Shown piece by piece: positions 46,401-58,058 of a stretch of 64,000 nt of DNA. Source of the stretch: Muricea muricata (lineage: Eukaryota > Cnidaria > Anthozoa > Malacalcyonacea > Plexauridae). Position numbers and translations under genes: made by a program. The DNA lies in contig OY979720.1 in the NCBI GenBank assembly GCA_963855995.1, positions 15,706,430-15,770,429 on the forward strand. Direction: 5' to 3'. The notes beneath the pieces were generated by a model. It saw nothing but the letters and a program-made list of their open reading frames with translations, had not been told where the DNA came from and did no database searches. Each line of letters opens with the position of its first letter. Position 1 is the stretch's first letter.

Positions 46401-48137
46401 GTCTGTAAAATTTGAAATTGCATAGTATCAACTAAAAGCTTCATGTTACTTAAAACTTTTTCAAGTCGATGTAATACGAAGAACTCTGGTAAAGTATTTA
46501 CTGTATCCAGGCATCAATAGAAAACTTTTAAAATTAAAAATTGTAGTTACTTATACTTATTATTGGCCAACATCTGTACTGCTTGTTTATCTAGAAAATC
46601 TGGAATACTGTCAATTTTTTTAGTCCAAGGAAACTTTTTTACTCTTAAATTCTTACATCCGCCACATCTTTTCTTTGCTAATAAAAAGAGCCCACAGAAT
46701 TTATTTGGCAAGTTGTGGTTTTCTTTTTCATTTCAGATATGTAATTAATTGATAAAGTTAAAGAACAACTGCATCAGTTCATCTCAATTCCAAACAAGTT
46801 CCACTTTGTAAACAAAAGACAATATGCTAGCTTATTTTGTCCTCAATAAGTAGTTCATCTTAAAGTTTGAAAGTCAACATTCTAGTACAAAATCACAAAG
46901 TCTGTATCTAAGATAAATTACCAGTAGTATAAAATATTACAAAGTATTTTTTTAACTTTAAAGGGTCCAATATAACATTGAGAACTATTGTGATTTTCAA
47001 ATGAACTTTCCAAACTTTCAAATGAACACTCAAAGCCAGCTTAAACAAAAGATGATTGAGATAGTAAACCAGGAAATAACATAGGTGTTGTAATTTTTTA
47101 TCAAAAATATGATATAGTGCATATAACAGAAACATTTCAATTAAAAAGTAGAAATATATTTCCTGTGGTTAGTTTTAATTGCTATATATATTGAAATTTT
47201 AGTATAATAATGGATGTTTTTGTTTCTGGCAAAGTCACCTCAATCTCCTTATGTTTAACCAACATTACAAAGTCAAATAATGACAAACACGAATGATTAA
47301 ACACAAATTTATATTTTAATGGGTAAAAATAAATATGTCCAAATTAGTATAATCATGCATATAGGTCTAGTAGGGTACCAATTTTTAGAAACAGAATTGT
47401 GTTGTTTAGAGGCATAACATATAAAATTGCTAGATTTGATATTTCAGTTTTTTAAGAAAGCCTTTTGTATGTGTTTTCATGAACTCTTGGGCCATAATTC
47501 AATTGATTTGAACCAAATAAGATTCTAACTTTCTTTTAAAACACAGTTCATCATTATTTGACTTTTTCTAAGATTAAAATGCTTCTGGAGCACATGAGAT
47601 TCCACGGTATGTGTACCCACAAAATAATCGTCAAATTAGGTGAGAATGAAACCGTCATGTCCAAAATTATACTGTCCCAAATTGTCCCATATTCAATATT
47701 GTACATGCAATATTCCAATACCTTTAACAATTTCATTTTTCATAATCTGCCAGTTGTTGAGAGGAGGTTAAGCATTTTGTCGATCTACAAACAAATTTCA
47801 AAGAATTCTATTGAAGATAGATAACTGAAATGGTAAACAAACTGCAAAAGATAACAATGCAAGTGGTTGTGTAAAAACTAAAGACCACGTAAAGTCGGCC
47901 ATTCTGTACAGTGTTTGGATTTGACAGTTTGAATTTTAATTGCCTCAAGAAAAGTCTAAAAGGCATTAAAAACATAACATTCCTTGTTCTTTTTTAACAT
48001 CCCGACCTTGCACGACTCCCACATCCTGCTCCGTCTCCTCCTATCCACCTCCCACCCTCAAGGCCCTGTCACACGGTGCAATTTTTCTTGCACTTGTAAC
48101 TAACTGCTCCGTCTCCTTCTCTATCCACCTCTTACCC

Positions 48138-48572
48138 TTAAGGCCCTGTCACACAGTGCACTTTTCCTTGCATTCACCGTAGCAAAAAAGATGGCGACAT
48201 GTCGATTTTACCAGAATGCATTGCAGGTATCAAGAAAGAATACGTGGGAAAAGATGACAAGAAGCAAAGCTACTGGATTGAAATTTTAACACAAGTGTGA
48301 AAATAACCTATTGTCTTCTGTCTGTTCTTCAAAAGACGTTAATTTGCCTTTTTAAACAATTTCAGACTGCCATGCACTCTGGTAAAATCGACATTTGCCA
48401 TCTTTTTTGCTACAGGGAAAATCTACTCTTAAGTAAATTTGTGACAAATGTTTGGTACGTTAAAAAACCCCAGCAAACTGTGATGGAAACTTGCATTTGC
48501 CAATTTTACATCTCCCAATAGTAGAATTGCATTTCAAGTTGCAAGAAAAATTGCATTGTGACAGGACCTTTA
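48138..48572. mobile_element. MITE with GGnCCTGTCACA termini (right arm)
   Basis: AAGGCCCTGTCACACAGTGC at the left faces GCATTGTGACAGGACCTT at the right, and both ends lead inward to TTGCA-rich words. About 435 bp with no transposase. It resembles the CCCTGTCACAC-type hAT non-autonomous families, by TIR only. Confidence 0.65.
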
Positions 48573-48758
48573 TTCTCCAGTGTTCCCGCCAACCTGCTCC
48601 CACCATTAGATGGAAAGTCCTTTTTTCACTACATTTTAGTAATTAGGCTACCCCCCTCCTCTCACAAGTCTGTAATCGCCTGACGAAATCAATTGGTCGA
48701 CAGTCCAAGGCATGTTTTGTGATCGAAATTCACAAAATTAAAATTAAATTGCCTTTTT

Positions 48759-49475
48759 TCAATAAATTTGAACCAGAACCAACTCTATACATAGAACTGT
48801 CTCAGCATACTTTCTTCGACAATCTCAACAATTCAAGACCTCATTCAGTTTCTATAGCGGATTTCATGGTATTATTATCGAACCAACTTCAACTGAAAAC
48901 GGTAGCCTTAATCTTACATGCGACCATAGCCATGCTTGGAAAGCACAAACTTACAATACTCGAAAATTGTACTTATTTCCAGTCTGATCTCTCAAAAATC
49001 GATCTCTATGCACAATCTAAGTACTTTGCTACAAATAATGATAGAAAATAAAGCATATTACCTTAAAACAAAGTTAGGATGCATGAAAATTTAGAGGACT
49101 TTCAAAGAGCAAAATCTTCGAGCTAGAGAAAAATTTTGAAAAAATAGTATTCGGAAAATCTTCGAGCAGCGACGGAAGCCGACGAATTCCGAGGAACGCC
49201 GAAACTACCACTTTGTGTCGACATGCTCCGAGCAAGTTCCTTGTTCCTGATTCAGAAGAAGCTGTATTACAGATCAGATATATACAGATAGGGAACTCGC
49301 ACTCAATAACCTCAATTTTTGTGTCCCCGTGCTCACGTCATTCCACGCGCCACGCAAATTGCTCTGGCAAGTGTCGTTCGTCGTGTTTTCAGTCAAAAGC
49401 ATAGGAAAAACGCCGTTCGAAAGTACAAAAATGAATATTTTTGCGAAGTTCCTTCACCGATCTTCATTTTGTATG
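48759..49475. other. Outer tail of the body copy, then unassigned sequence
   Basis: Positions 48980-49070 match 56340-56450 (shared AAAGCATNTTACCTT), so the body extends to about 49.1 kb. A plus-strand open frame of 110 codons (48719-49051) crosses the arm boundary. It has no recognisable domain. 49.1-49.47 kb shows nothing recognisable. Confidence 0.45.
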
Positions 49476-49877
49476 TATGTAGATATTTCAGTAGAATTTG
49501 CGTTTGATTCTTGTGTAGAAATTTCTAAATTTCCTTAAAAGTAGGAATAAACCAGAAAATGACGGAAACACGCTCTCAAAACTTCACCGCGACACATCGC
49601 TGGAATTTGTCGTTTTAAAGCATTTTGCATGAGAATCTTTGCACGTAAAACCTTCTTGCGGTTTAGATGTTCTAGCATGCACGTTTAAATGCGTGTTTTG
49701 TTGACACATTTCGCTAGAAATTGAGTTTAAACGCCGTGTTTAGGTCGGCTCACGCGGTTTGTGCCAGCGGTATCACCCATGAGCGCTGCACCGACTTCTG
49801 ACACCGAAAAAAAATAAAAAAAAAAAAAAAACAGAAACGGGGCGAATTTAAAACTCCGCCTCGCCTACGGCAGGCGG
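49476..49877 (+). repeat. Direct repeat of 21915-22309
   Basis: It begins at TGTAGATATTTCAGTAGAAT (the left copy starts at 21921) and ends with CGCCTACGGCAGGCGGAGTA and A's, as the left copy does. The pair flanks the whole giant inverted repeat in the same orientation. This copy lacks the left copy's minisatellite part. Confidence 0.8.
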
Positions 49878-50589
49878 AGTAAAAAACTTTAGTTGTTTTT
49901 CACATTTTACTCTTTGCATTCTCATGCTTATTTCACCCAGCCTTAAGCTTTGGTAAGTATTAGGTTTTTATTTAATTCGAACCAGTTAACACAACGAAAT
50001 GCCCATGCCCTTTCAGCTAAGGTTTTACTTTTGAAAACTCAATCAAATACTCAGTCTAAGTGGGTTTAAGTAGCTAGAGATAAGGTAATTTATTCTTTTA
50101 CTTTCCTTTTCTGTTCATAACGTAATTTATTAGCTAAATGTATGGAGTGCGAGGGTGTGCGCCGTGTGTAAGTTGCATGGGGTTTAGGTTATTAAAGGAA
50201 TTAAAATTTTTAAAAGTATGCTTCCAATAAAAAGACACTGTCGATTTGGCAAAGTAACACAGCTAAATTCTCGGTATTGTTTATCATTACTTCATATATT
50301 TTTATTTTGGTAAATGCCACAATACGATTTTTTCAACATTTGGAATTTGTGAAATTCAGAACAAAGACAACAAGCTCACCTGTTTGTACATAGGACCTTC
50401 GATTTTTTCTTTACGTTTGGCCTAAAATATCGAAACAAACAACATTCACTGTGCATACTTTACCAAAATTTTAACTCCTTTAATTTTCGGATTTGGGTGG
50501 CAGTCGGGGTGGTGGGGGTGCATGCGGGTTTATCAACTGTGAGTGACTGTGCGATGGTGAGAAAAGTGAGGGTAACGAATGGAATGCAG

Positions 50590-50668
50590 GAGCTTAGGAC
50601 CGAGGAAGACAGCTTAGAACTGAGGAAGACAGCTTAGAACTGAGGAAGACAGCTTAGAACTGAGGAAG
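50590..50668. repeat. 20 bp minisatellite (GAGGAAGACAGCTTAGAACT)
   Basis: Almost four tandem units are present in the third body copy. Both giant arms hold about two units at the equivalent site (44070-44110; complement at 26960-27000), so the copy number has changed since the bodies diverged. Confidence 0.85.
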
Positions 50669-51451
50669 GTAGGCAGTTGATAGGATCAGCGGGGGGCACT
50701 TGTCATTTTGGCTTTGGGAATCAAATTTGCATGCTAAGTTACTAACGTTTGTTGTTTTAATTTGTTAGGTATGCGCGGCTGCTCTCTAGGGAAGATCAAC
50801 ATAGCAATTTGCATTGGCATTTGCAAGGTTGGTCTTCTCTTCGCCGGCTACCCCGGCCAGCTCTCCGAGTGCTACTTCCACCGCAATTAAGTAGAAGTAC
50901 TTGTTGGACTTATGCACAAGTACTTCTACTTAGGTGGAAGTAGCACTTAGGGAGCTGGCCGGGGTAGGGGGATTTTTTTTATTCAATTTCTCAATTCCCA
51001 TGGGAATTGAATTTTTAATTACAAGGGGGTCACATGTAAATTTTGTAAATAATTTATTGAAAAGAATTTGTAAAGGTTACAATTTAAATAATAATAAAAA
51101 AGATTAACTATCAGATATTGATTACATCAATTAATAACATTAGAAGAAAACAGAAAATGGCAGAAAGAGAGCAATAGACATTGTCTTCATACAAGTGAAT
51201 AAACACAAGTGAATGAATGCAATCTTAGAACAAACATGGCATTTGCATGCTAAATGCTTATACTTCAAGATATAAATAACTGTGAAACAACTAAAAGTGA
51301 ATTTTTTCCAGTTTTGCGGAAATCGTCAATCTTACACAGAGTTGTTTCATGGTTAAAAAGAAAATATATGGCTCACACATGCAATTTATTTCGTTGAAGG
51401 GATATTTTCAATCACAGTTGTTAATTTTTTTATACTCCCTCTTAACTACAC

Positions 51452-51679
51452 CACAGTATAAACAGTAGGGCCACTCAGCAGTGCAACATGTCCCCCTATT
51501 TTTATGCAGTTATCTGGCCAGAATAATGGCGGAACGGCCAGTTCAGCGTTCCTATTGGCCAGAAAAGGCAATTGACTGGCCAGAACCTGCATAATGAACA
51601 TGCGTAATGAGGCATGCGTGGAGACACAAACTTCAAAGGTTCCGACTCGAGTGGCCTTTCTGTTTATTTCTATTCTGTG
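51452..51679. mobile_element. MITE related to 29988-30213
   Basis: It shares AGTAGGGCCACTC / GAGTGGCCTTTCTGT ends and interior words (AATTGACTGGCCAGAA, TCCGACTCGAGTGGCC) with the left-arm-only MITE. Inverted ends read CACAGTATAAACAG and CACAGAATAG. Confidence 0.65.
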
Positions 51680-54329
51680 ACTACACGGTAACAGCACAAC
51701 AGGTTCAATTAGAAGGCTTAGCCACATTTTTCTGATCTTACTGAAGATGCAAGTCAATTTGTGAAGCTTTGTGGTACAGCAACGGAGTACCCGTTAAAAA
51801 ATCACGATTTTCAGCAACATGGACTGTTTTTGCATTAGTCATACAAATGTAAGAGGTGAAAGTCGTTTTTCCAATAAAAAACTTGATTTGATGTACACAA
51901 ACTTATGATGAAATACTAAATTGAAAAGAAATTTCATATTTCAGAGCCATATATTTTCGGATTGTGTTTTTAACCTGACAATGTCGAATTGATTAGATGC
52001 TGCTAACTTCATTTTTTTAAACAAAAAATCCAAAACTATACACAAAAGAAAAACTAAACAGCTTTATAGGATATAGTGTAGAGCACTATTCTTTTTTTCA
52101 AAGACAAATCTGTTTGAAATTCTACTTGGAATAAAAACTTATCCAGTACCATAAAGTTCATAGAGTAATTTAGCAAAAATAATAAGAAGCTCACGCTTTT
52201 TAGGTGCACCCAGGAACAGACTGCACAAATTACGATACTGTGATTTGGGTGAGAATTTGATATATCTTCTTTGATATTAATATCTTTTTTGATATTCATA
52301 GTTTCGTTTGCCTGTATATTAGTCCAAATGCTACTTTTCTCATGCCAAAAAGCTGACAAACAACATTTTAGGTGCCTTGCTACAACTGAAGTTACTGAAT
52401 AGTGGCCTATGGTTTTTCAGGATTCGTTGAAAGTTAAAAAAATGCACAGATGCACTGCTCTCCCTGCAGTTTTTAATAATAAAAGTCATTATCAATAATG
52501 ACTTTGAATCGATTAAAACACATTGTTTCCTTATATCACTGAAACTTGTACCTTCAACATTGAAAGAAACTGAGCAAAAAGACGAAACACATACTATAAG
52601 ACTGATCTCACAATGAAAAGATAAAATCGTTTTGAAGAATTGGAAAATGCTTAATGATCGAATTTAGACAATTTTGGTAGGTATCATTAATTGTCAGGTT
52701 AAAAACAAATATCTTTGAAGTATAAATTTATCTTTACTTACTTCATGAAAAAACCATGCTTAAGAGCCATGTAAACCTGTTTTCTTCTATTATTATTACT
52801 ATGCTACAGTTACAAAGTGGAACTATTTGGAAAGCAAACTCGAACTGAAGCAAAGGGAATGGGTATACAACACACAAATTACCACAACCTGACAAGACGA
52901 AGCTCAAGCAAAAACATTTTTGAACGTTAAAGAAAATATGTTGTGATCATAAAAATTAATCTGTTATCAAGTCAATGTCTGGAAATAATTTATACCTTGT
53001 TTCCAACCCTAAGGCAAACCATTTTATTTGTCAACACCAGAGACTCAATGTTTAACATTTCGGAATTTTGCAAATCAATAAAATCTGAATTTGCCTAATA
53101 CCATGCAAATATTTAACTTGATTTATAATTGTTTAAAGTCTGTGTTATATGAAGAACTTCAATGCAGATCTTACTGTATCTTGAATATCAATGCAAAACG
53201 TTTTAAAAATCAGTAATTAAATTTTCATCATTAGACTTCCATGCTTCTTGTTTATTTGTATAATTTTGGGATCACTCTTATTTTGTTGCTGTTTGTTGTT
53301 GTTTTATACTGTTGCAACTTCTATGTAATAGTATAAAATTTCTACTTTCAGAAATATTTCAGTTCTTATAATCTTTTCAATATTAGCACAATGTAAAATA
53401 GCCAAGAAAATTAGTTGCCTAGTTGTTTTCTATTGCTTCAGTTCAACTCACTTCCAAACAAGCCCCACTTTGCAATTAAGTACAGATATGTGCCAAATTA
53501 TTTTAACCTCAACTAGTTCATCTTAAAAGAGGAAACTTCTGTTACAAAATCACAATCTCTGCTTTAAAGATAAAGTGTTATGAAATTTTTAATTTCAACT
53601 TTTTAGTGTTTGAACACTTCAATGGATTCTGAAATTTGGTTAAATAACAAAATAATGCTCCAATAACATCTACAACTACTGTGATTTTCAAATGAACTTT
53701 CCAGACTTTTAAGTGAATACTCAAAGTCAGCTTAAATATAAAAGAAGATTGAGATGGTAAACATGGAAACAAAATGCAGAAAATGTTTTAAAAACATTTT
53801 TTATCGAATTATATGAGCACTGTTTTTCAAACAGGAATATATTTGCAGGGAATAGAAATATGAGGCATAAAAAATGTAAGATGGATGGACACATTAAAAT
53901 AATGGTATGGTACTGAATGTTTTTTTTGGGATAAAACCATTTCAATCTCCTTTAAGACAAAAAACAGTAGCAAATTAATTACAAGTCAAATAATGACAAA
54001 CTCAATTTTTTTACAATTGAAACAAATTTTGAATTGAGAAAACATGCATATATATATATATTTACATCTACCACAAAATTACCTTTAGGATAAGTTTCAG
54101 AAAAAGATTGCTGTTTGAAATGCAGTTACTATGGCTTGTTAGGTAGAGAGTAATTAATATAAATTAATTTTAACTTGATTTTCAATTTAGACTTGTGAAA
54201 AATGCTTAATTGTAACAGATATTGACAGCACAAAATTTTAAACATTAAAAGTAACATAATTTAAGTCATTATTTTCTTAACATATGTACATTGTACATAC
54301 ATACAGATGGACCTATTAACTACAATTGA

Positions 54330-54450
54330 TTCAAGTTGTAAGTAAACCAGTGAAAACAAGACAAGCTATTGATGTCTTGAATATTCAAGCAAAACATACA
54401 CCAGGTCCAGGATTTGATGGTTTAAACATTTTAAAGGCTTTTTCATGTTT
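54330..54450 (+). pseudogene. Possible reverse-transcriptase fragment
   Basis: A short open stretch reads KPVKTRQAIDVL then HTPGPGFDGLNILKAF, resembling the PGPDG..LK segment just upstream of the palm in non-LTR reverse transcriptases. It is very short and without neighbouring motifs, so it may be chance. Confidence 0.3.
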
Positions 54451-55072
54451 TTTATATCAAGTATTAATATTAGATTAAACAGAAATACAGTATGATTGCA
54501 TAGAGTGACTCAAATCACTAAACACGATTTTAGCTTTTGTCAAACACGGCTCATCATTATTTGACTTTTTTCTGAGACTGAAATGCTTTGATTGAGCATG
54601 AGAATTTCCATGAAATAAGGTGGTTGCACATCAAATTGCATGAGAATGAAACCTCCATAAATTCCAAAATTATACTGTCCCAATTGTGGTTGTACAATAA
54701 TGAAACAATGTTGGTCAAAATTGTTTTTCTGGCCATATTTTTTGTGATGGCATAAACATAGCCACATCATGTGAAAAAAAAACATATGCGACATTCGAAG
54801 CACTTCAATATGATATAAAAAATGAAAATATTGAGACCTGTGCACTTTTCATCAACAGTGTTCACTTTCACACATTGCACCAGATGGACAAGCATTCATG
54901 GAACATTCAATGCACTGTAGGTTTAATGAAAGGTAAAATATATGATTAGTAGATTAAAATTTGATTAGACATGTCTGAATTTCATTCCTGATAGGTGGCA
55001 TATATGTTATTTCACTTTGCCCTTTGGACAGCAGCACCAAAAGGGTACATACCAACAACTGTTTGCCTGTAT

Positions 55073-55569
55073 CAGTGTGCAGGGTTCGAATTAGTGAGGA
55101 AAAATTGATGTGAAAATTTTCTTTATGAAAATGTTGAGGAAAATTTTGTTTTGTAAAGTGGAAACACTGACAAAATGGCAGCCGTTTCATTGTAAATTTT
55201 GTGAATATTTCTGAAGACATTCTACCTTTTTACACATACAAAAGCATGCCTAGATCTTCTTTTTGCACCTAAAAAATATATCTGGACCTTGATTGTTTAC
55301 TGTTACAAAATAAAAATTTGCACATTGTGTGGAAAAATGATGTGCAATTTTTACTATTTGGGTCTAAACGATGTGCAAATTGCACATTGCACACCATTAA
55401 TTCGAACCCTGTCAGTGTGACCAGATCTAGTAGATTTTTTACCATATCTAGTTGGATGGGCTTGGATATCCACCCTGCTTAAAGATTTGCAACAGTTACA
55501 ACAGAAGGGGGTGGTCCCACCAAATCTAAGCAGCTTTGGCAAAAAAAATTTGCACATATGGTCACACTG
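55073..55569. mobile_element. Outer hAT-type MITE with 8 bp target duplication
   Basis: Termini CAGTGTGACC (split by a later insertion after its first seven bases) and GGTCACACTG. Both sides carry GCCTGTAT (55065-55072 and 55570-55577), an exact 8 bp target duplication as expected for hAT transposition. Without the nested insert it is about 160 bp. Confidence 0.8.
55080..55411. mobile_element. Inner hAT-type MITE nested in the outer one
   Basis: Termini CAGGGTTCGAATTA and TTAATTCGAACCCTG. It is flanked exactly by TCAGTGTG (55072-55079 and 55412-55419), an 8 bp target duplication taken from the outer element's own terminal repeat. 332 bp, non-coding. Confidence 0.85.
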
Positions 55570-56483
55570 GCCTGTATTGCCTAACCCACCCAGTCAACAT
55601 TCTCTGAAGGTGGAACCAAAGAATGCATGCATTGCCAGACTAGCATTGACTTAAATGTACTCTTTTCATGAGACCATGCTTTGAATCACATTGAGACCCT
55701 ACTGAGAGCCAACCTCACAACCTTAGAGGGAAAAGGCAAGTGGTTTAACCACTTTGGTACAATAAATGTACACCAGCCAATGCAATTGTAGAACACCATG
55801 ATGATAGACATGCCTATGTGGCAACATGATCTGGCCACACATTACAAATAGACTTGTTATGTATTTTATGTTTGTATCTTTCCTTAAAAGAACCCCCCAT
55901 CAACATATAGCCATGTAGGAAAAGTAATTAATTAAGCTTCCTATGAAGCAAAGTTTTACTTGGGAGTGTCCTATAATATTTGTTCTCACCACCCCAACAA
56001 TTGGAGTAATTCGATCAATAAAACAATGAAATAATTTGATCTGGGCACACCACACTGGCACTCAATACTTAACTTTCTTTAGTTAACTTAGAAAAAATGA
56101 TTGTTATCAGAGACTAACAGTTATTAAAGTTAAACTACTTAGTTCTCAATTATGAAGTTAAATAGATGGGAGTGAAAAATAATTGTGCCTAATTTGCACC
56201 ATTACAGCTCAAACATTCACAGATTATCCTGGAATTTTCATGTTTACTCCGTTGGCAATCGACGATATAGCGAAGACCGAGGTTTTGACACGTGCAATAC
56301 AAATATTGTACAATTATTTGCAAATATTTCGTTAAATTGAGTCTGACAGTTCTCAAAATTGGTCTATATCATAAATCTAGATATTCTTTTATAACTGCGG
56401 ATAAAAAGTAAAGCATTTTACCTTGAAATAAAGAAAGGATTGCTTCTAATATCTTCAAGCTTAAGACTTCTTCTGCTTTGCTT

Positions 56484-56886
56484 GAAAGGCACTAGATAGG
56501 ATCGAGTAAAACCACGGCGAGCCCGCAATAGGTTAATATTTCATACATTTGACAGCGGTGCTTACAAGCACGGTTACATAAGCAGTATAAATATAGTTTT
56601 TAACGATCAACTTTCGATTGGCCGCATTAGCACAGTGGTCTAGGTCCCGCGCTCCTCACCTGTTTGTTCCGGGTTCGAGCCCAGTTACGCGCTTATGTTT
56701 TATACTTTTTTTTCTTAATTTTTTGAATACTTTTTTTTCTTATATTCTTATATTTTTTTCTTATTAAAACTATTCTCACTCACTGGGACTGTATCTACTT
56801 CACCAAATTTAGCTAAAGCGCGAGCCCGAAGGGCGAGTAAGGACTCGGCCCGCCGTGGTTTTACTCGATCCTATCTAGTGCCTTCC
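56484..56886. mobile_element. Foldback MITE carrying a tRNA-like promoter
   Basis: Inverted ends AGGCACTAGATAGGATCGAG (56487) and its complement (ending 56884), about 36 bp of pairing. It is flanked by GCTTTGCTT at 56475-56483 and 56887-56895, a 9 bp direct repeat likely to be the target duplication. Inside are a tRNA-like segment (56622-56694) and a fragment related to the 16.19 kb hairpin loop. Confidence 0.75.
56622..56694 (+). ncRNA. tRNA-like segment (pol III promoter), probably SINE-derived
   Basis: A box TTAGCACAGTGG (56629) and B box GGGTTCGAGCCC (56671) are at tRNA-like spacing, inside a MITE. The acceptor ends do not pair convincingly, so a functional tRNA is unlikely; an A/T-rich tail with T runs follows. 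Confidence 0.5.
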
Positions 56887-57379
56887 GCTTTGCTTCCCGC
56901 GTTGTTGCAAACTTTGCAAAGCGGAGAAAGCAATGCCAACGGCCCCACGACACAATCCGACGTACTGCGCAAGCAAGTCGATGAATCTCGAGCAGCTGGA
57001 AACAAACTGAAATCTTGGGGGGGGGGGGGGAAGCCCTTTCATTTCTCACCGTGGTGTTATAAATTTTAGGTGGGCATGAGCCAGTCACTGCCGGTGCCTT
57101 GTTTTCTGCTCTTTAGACCCCCTCACACGACTCCAGCAGTAGAATACAGGCGACGTAAAGCTTAATCTGGCCTAAGACTTTAATTTCTTTAGAAAGCTCC
57201 AAAAGTTGCTTACAAGCAAATGGGAACCACATAATATGCTCAAAGGTGTAAACTTAGATAGATCGATAGATAGATACTTAGACAGTGGACTTTTATTATT
57301 ATGCTGAAAATAGGAGAAGTTAAGATATTGGGGAGGGGGGTTGCACATTTTCCGGGGGGGGGATGGTCTTCAATATGTA

Positions 57380-57640
57380 AATGTATGGACATCGAACTAA
57401 TGAAGCCAGTGTTAGTAGTACAGCCAAAATCACAAAAAACATAGGATCTTTCACTACGTGAAATAAACAGTAATTTAACTCATCGATGAAAGCCTGAAAG
57501 ATTTCGCTGTTCATCGTAGCCACGCTGATTACCAACGAGTGATTGTGATTGATTAGACAGAAGATCACTTCCGTCCGAACTGCCTGAAAACGATTTCAAA
57601 GTCCTGGTAATGAGAATTATCCTGCCCAATAATTCACACA
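57380..57640 (+). repeat. Element fragment, then duplicate of gene A upstream region
   Basis: 57395-57480 resembles the arm sequence near 40570-40640 (AGGATCTTTCACTAC context). 57541-57640 resembles 721-840 upstream of gene A (GATTGTGATTGATTA, GTCCTGGTAATGAGAA, CCTGCCCA). It then switches to intron sequence like that before the EGF exon at 5826, so promoter and intron blocks were fused by deletion. Confidence 0.55.
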
Positions 57641-57752
57641 AATATTTCTAACAGAACCAAATATAATGCATACGTGTGCACATATTTGTTACTTGTCATA
57701 CACTAACATACACAGATTGTAGATAATCTAAAGATCTTTTTTCTTGACAAAG

Positions 57753-57872
57753 ACTTGTGTGAAAACTATGAAAACGTATGTGGGGAGAATGCTATATGTC
57801 GCAATACTATTGGCAGTTACGAGTGTGTTTGCTCACCAGGCTACCATGGTGACGGACAACTGTGCACAAAAG
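57753..57872 (+). CDS. Copy C exon: EGF domain with a damaged calcium site
   Basis: A phase 1-1 exon (TTGACAAAG| ... AAAG|GTACAA) encodes D-L-C-E-N-Y-E-N-V-C ... C-R-N-T-I-G-S-Y-E-C-V-C ... G-Q-L-C-T-K-G. All six cysteines remain. Compared with 5826 and 8962, six bases are missing in frame, removing the N-E of the D-x-N-E calcium start. It is followed at the expected distance by a copy of the gene A terminal exon. It may be a truncated gene or the 3' part of gene B across the repeat block. Confidence 0.7.
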
Positions 57873-58058
57873 GTACAAAGAGAGAGACTTTGACATTGTT
57901 TCTAACGCTAAACACTGCATCCATTGTCTTCCAGTGAGCCCATACCATTTTTTACGCTCTTTCAAAAAGTCTATATGGAAAACTAAAGATTTTAGGATGA
58001 AGTTGTCAAGGTGCATTTAGGCAGTAGTTAGTGATATTCTACTTATGTTTCTTTTAAG

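Larger units (their letters stand above)
36189..48758. repeat. Right arm of giant inverted repeat (12.6 kb)
   Basis: This is the reverse complement of 22310-35613. It lacks three left-arm insertions (totalling about 730 bp), which accounts for the length difference. Unlike the left arm, its outer end runs on without interruption into about 300 bp more of the same body (to about 49.1 kb), matching 56.34-56.46 kb in the third copy. The right arm is therefore the less truncated one. Confidence 0.92.
49886..56470 (+). mobile_element. Third, diverged copy of the outer arm body
   Basis: It is collinear with right-arm 43.1-49.1 kb in the same orientation. Shared anchors are 49920/43175 (TCTCATGCTTATTT), 50495/43975 (GGGTGGCAGTCGGGGTGGTG), 50840/44292 (CCGGCTACCCCGGCCAG), 53690/46990 (CAAATGAACTTTCCA), 54555/47552 (TCATTATTTGACTTTTT) and 56420/49055. 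Divergence is clearly higher than between arms. Several MITEs are private to this copy (51452, 55073, 56484) and it lacks the GGGGCCGG MITE. No intact gene. Confidence 0.75.

Noticed and set aside
22310-48758. Many mirrored open frames of 60-128 codons in the arms
   Set aside because: They appear in pairs only because the arms are inverted copies. They show no domains and often overlap MITEs or the SINE.
48719-49051. Novel 110-codon gene
   Set aside because: It crosses the inverted-repeat boundary. The partner copy near 56.3 kb does not maintain the frame, and no domain is visible.
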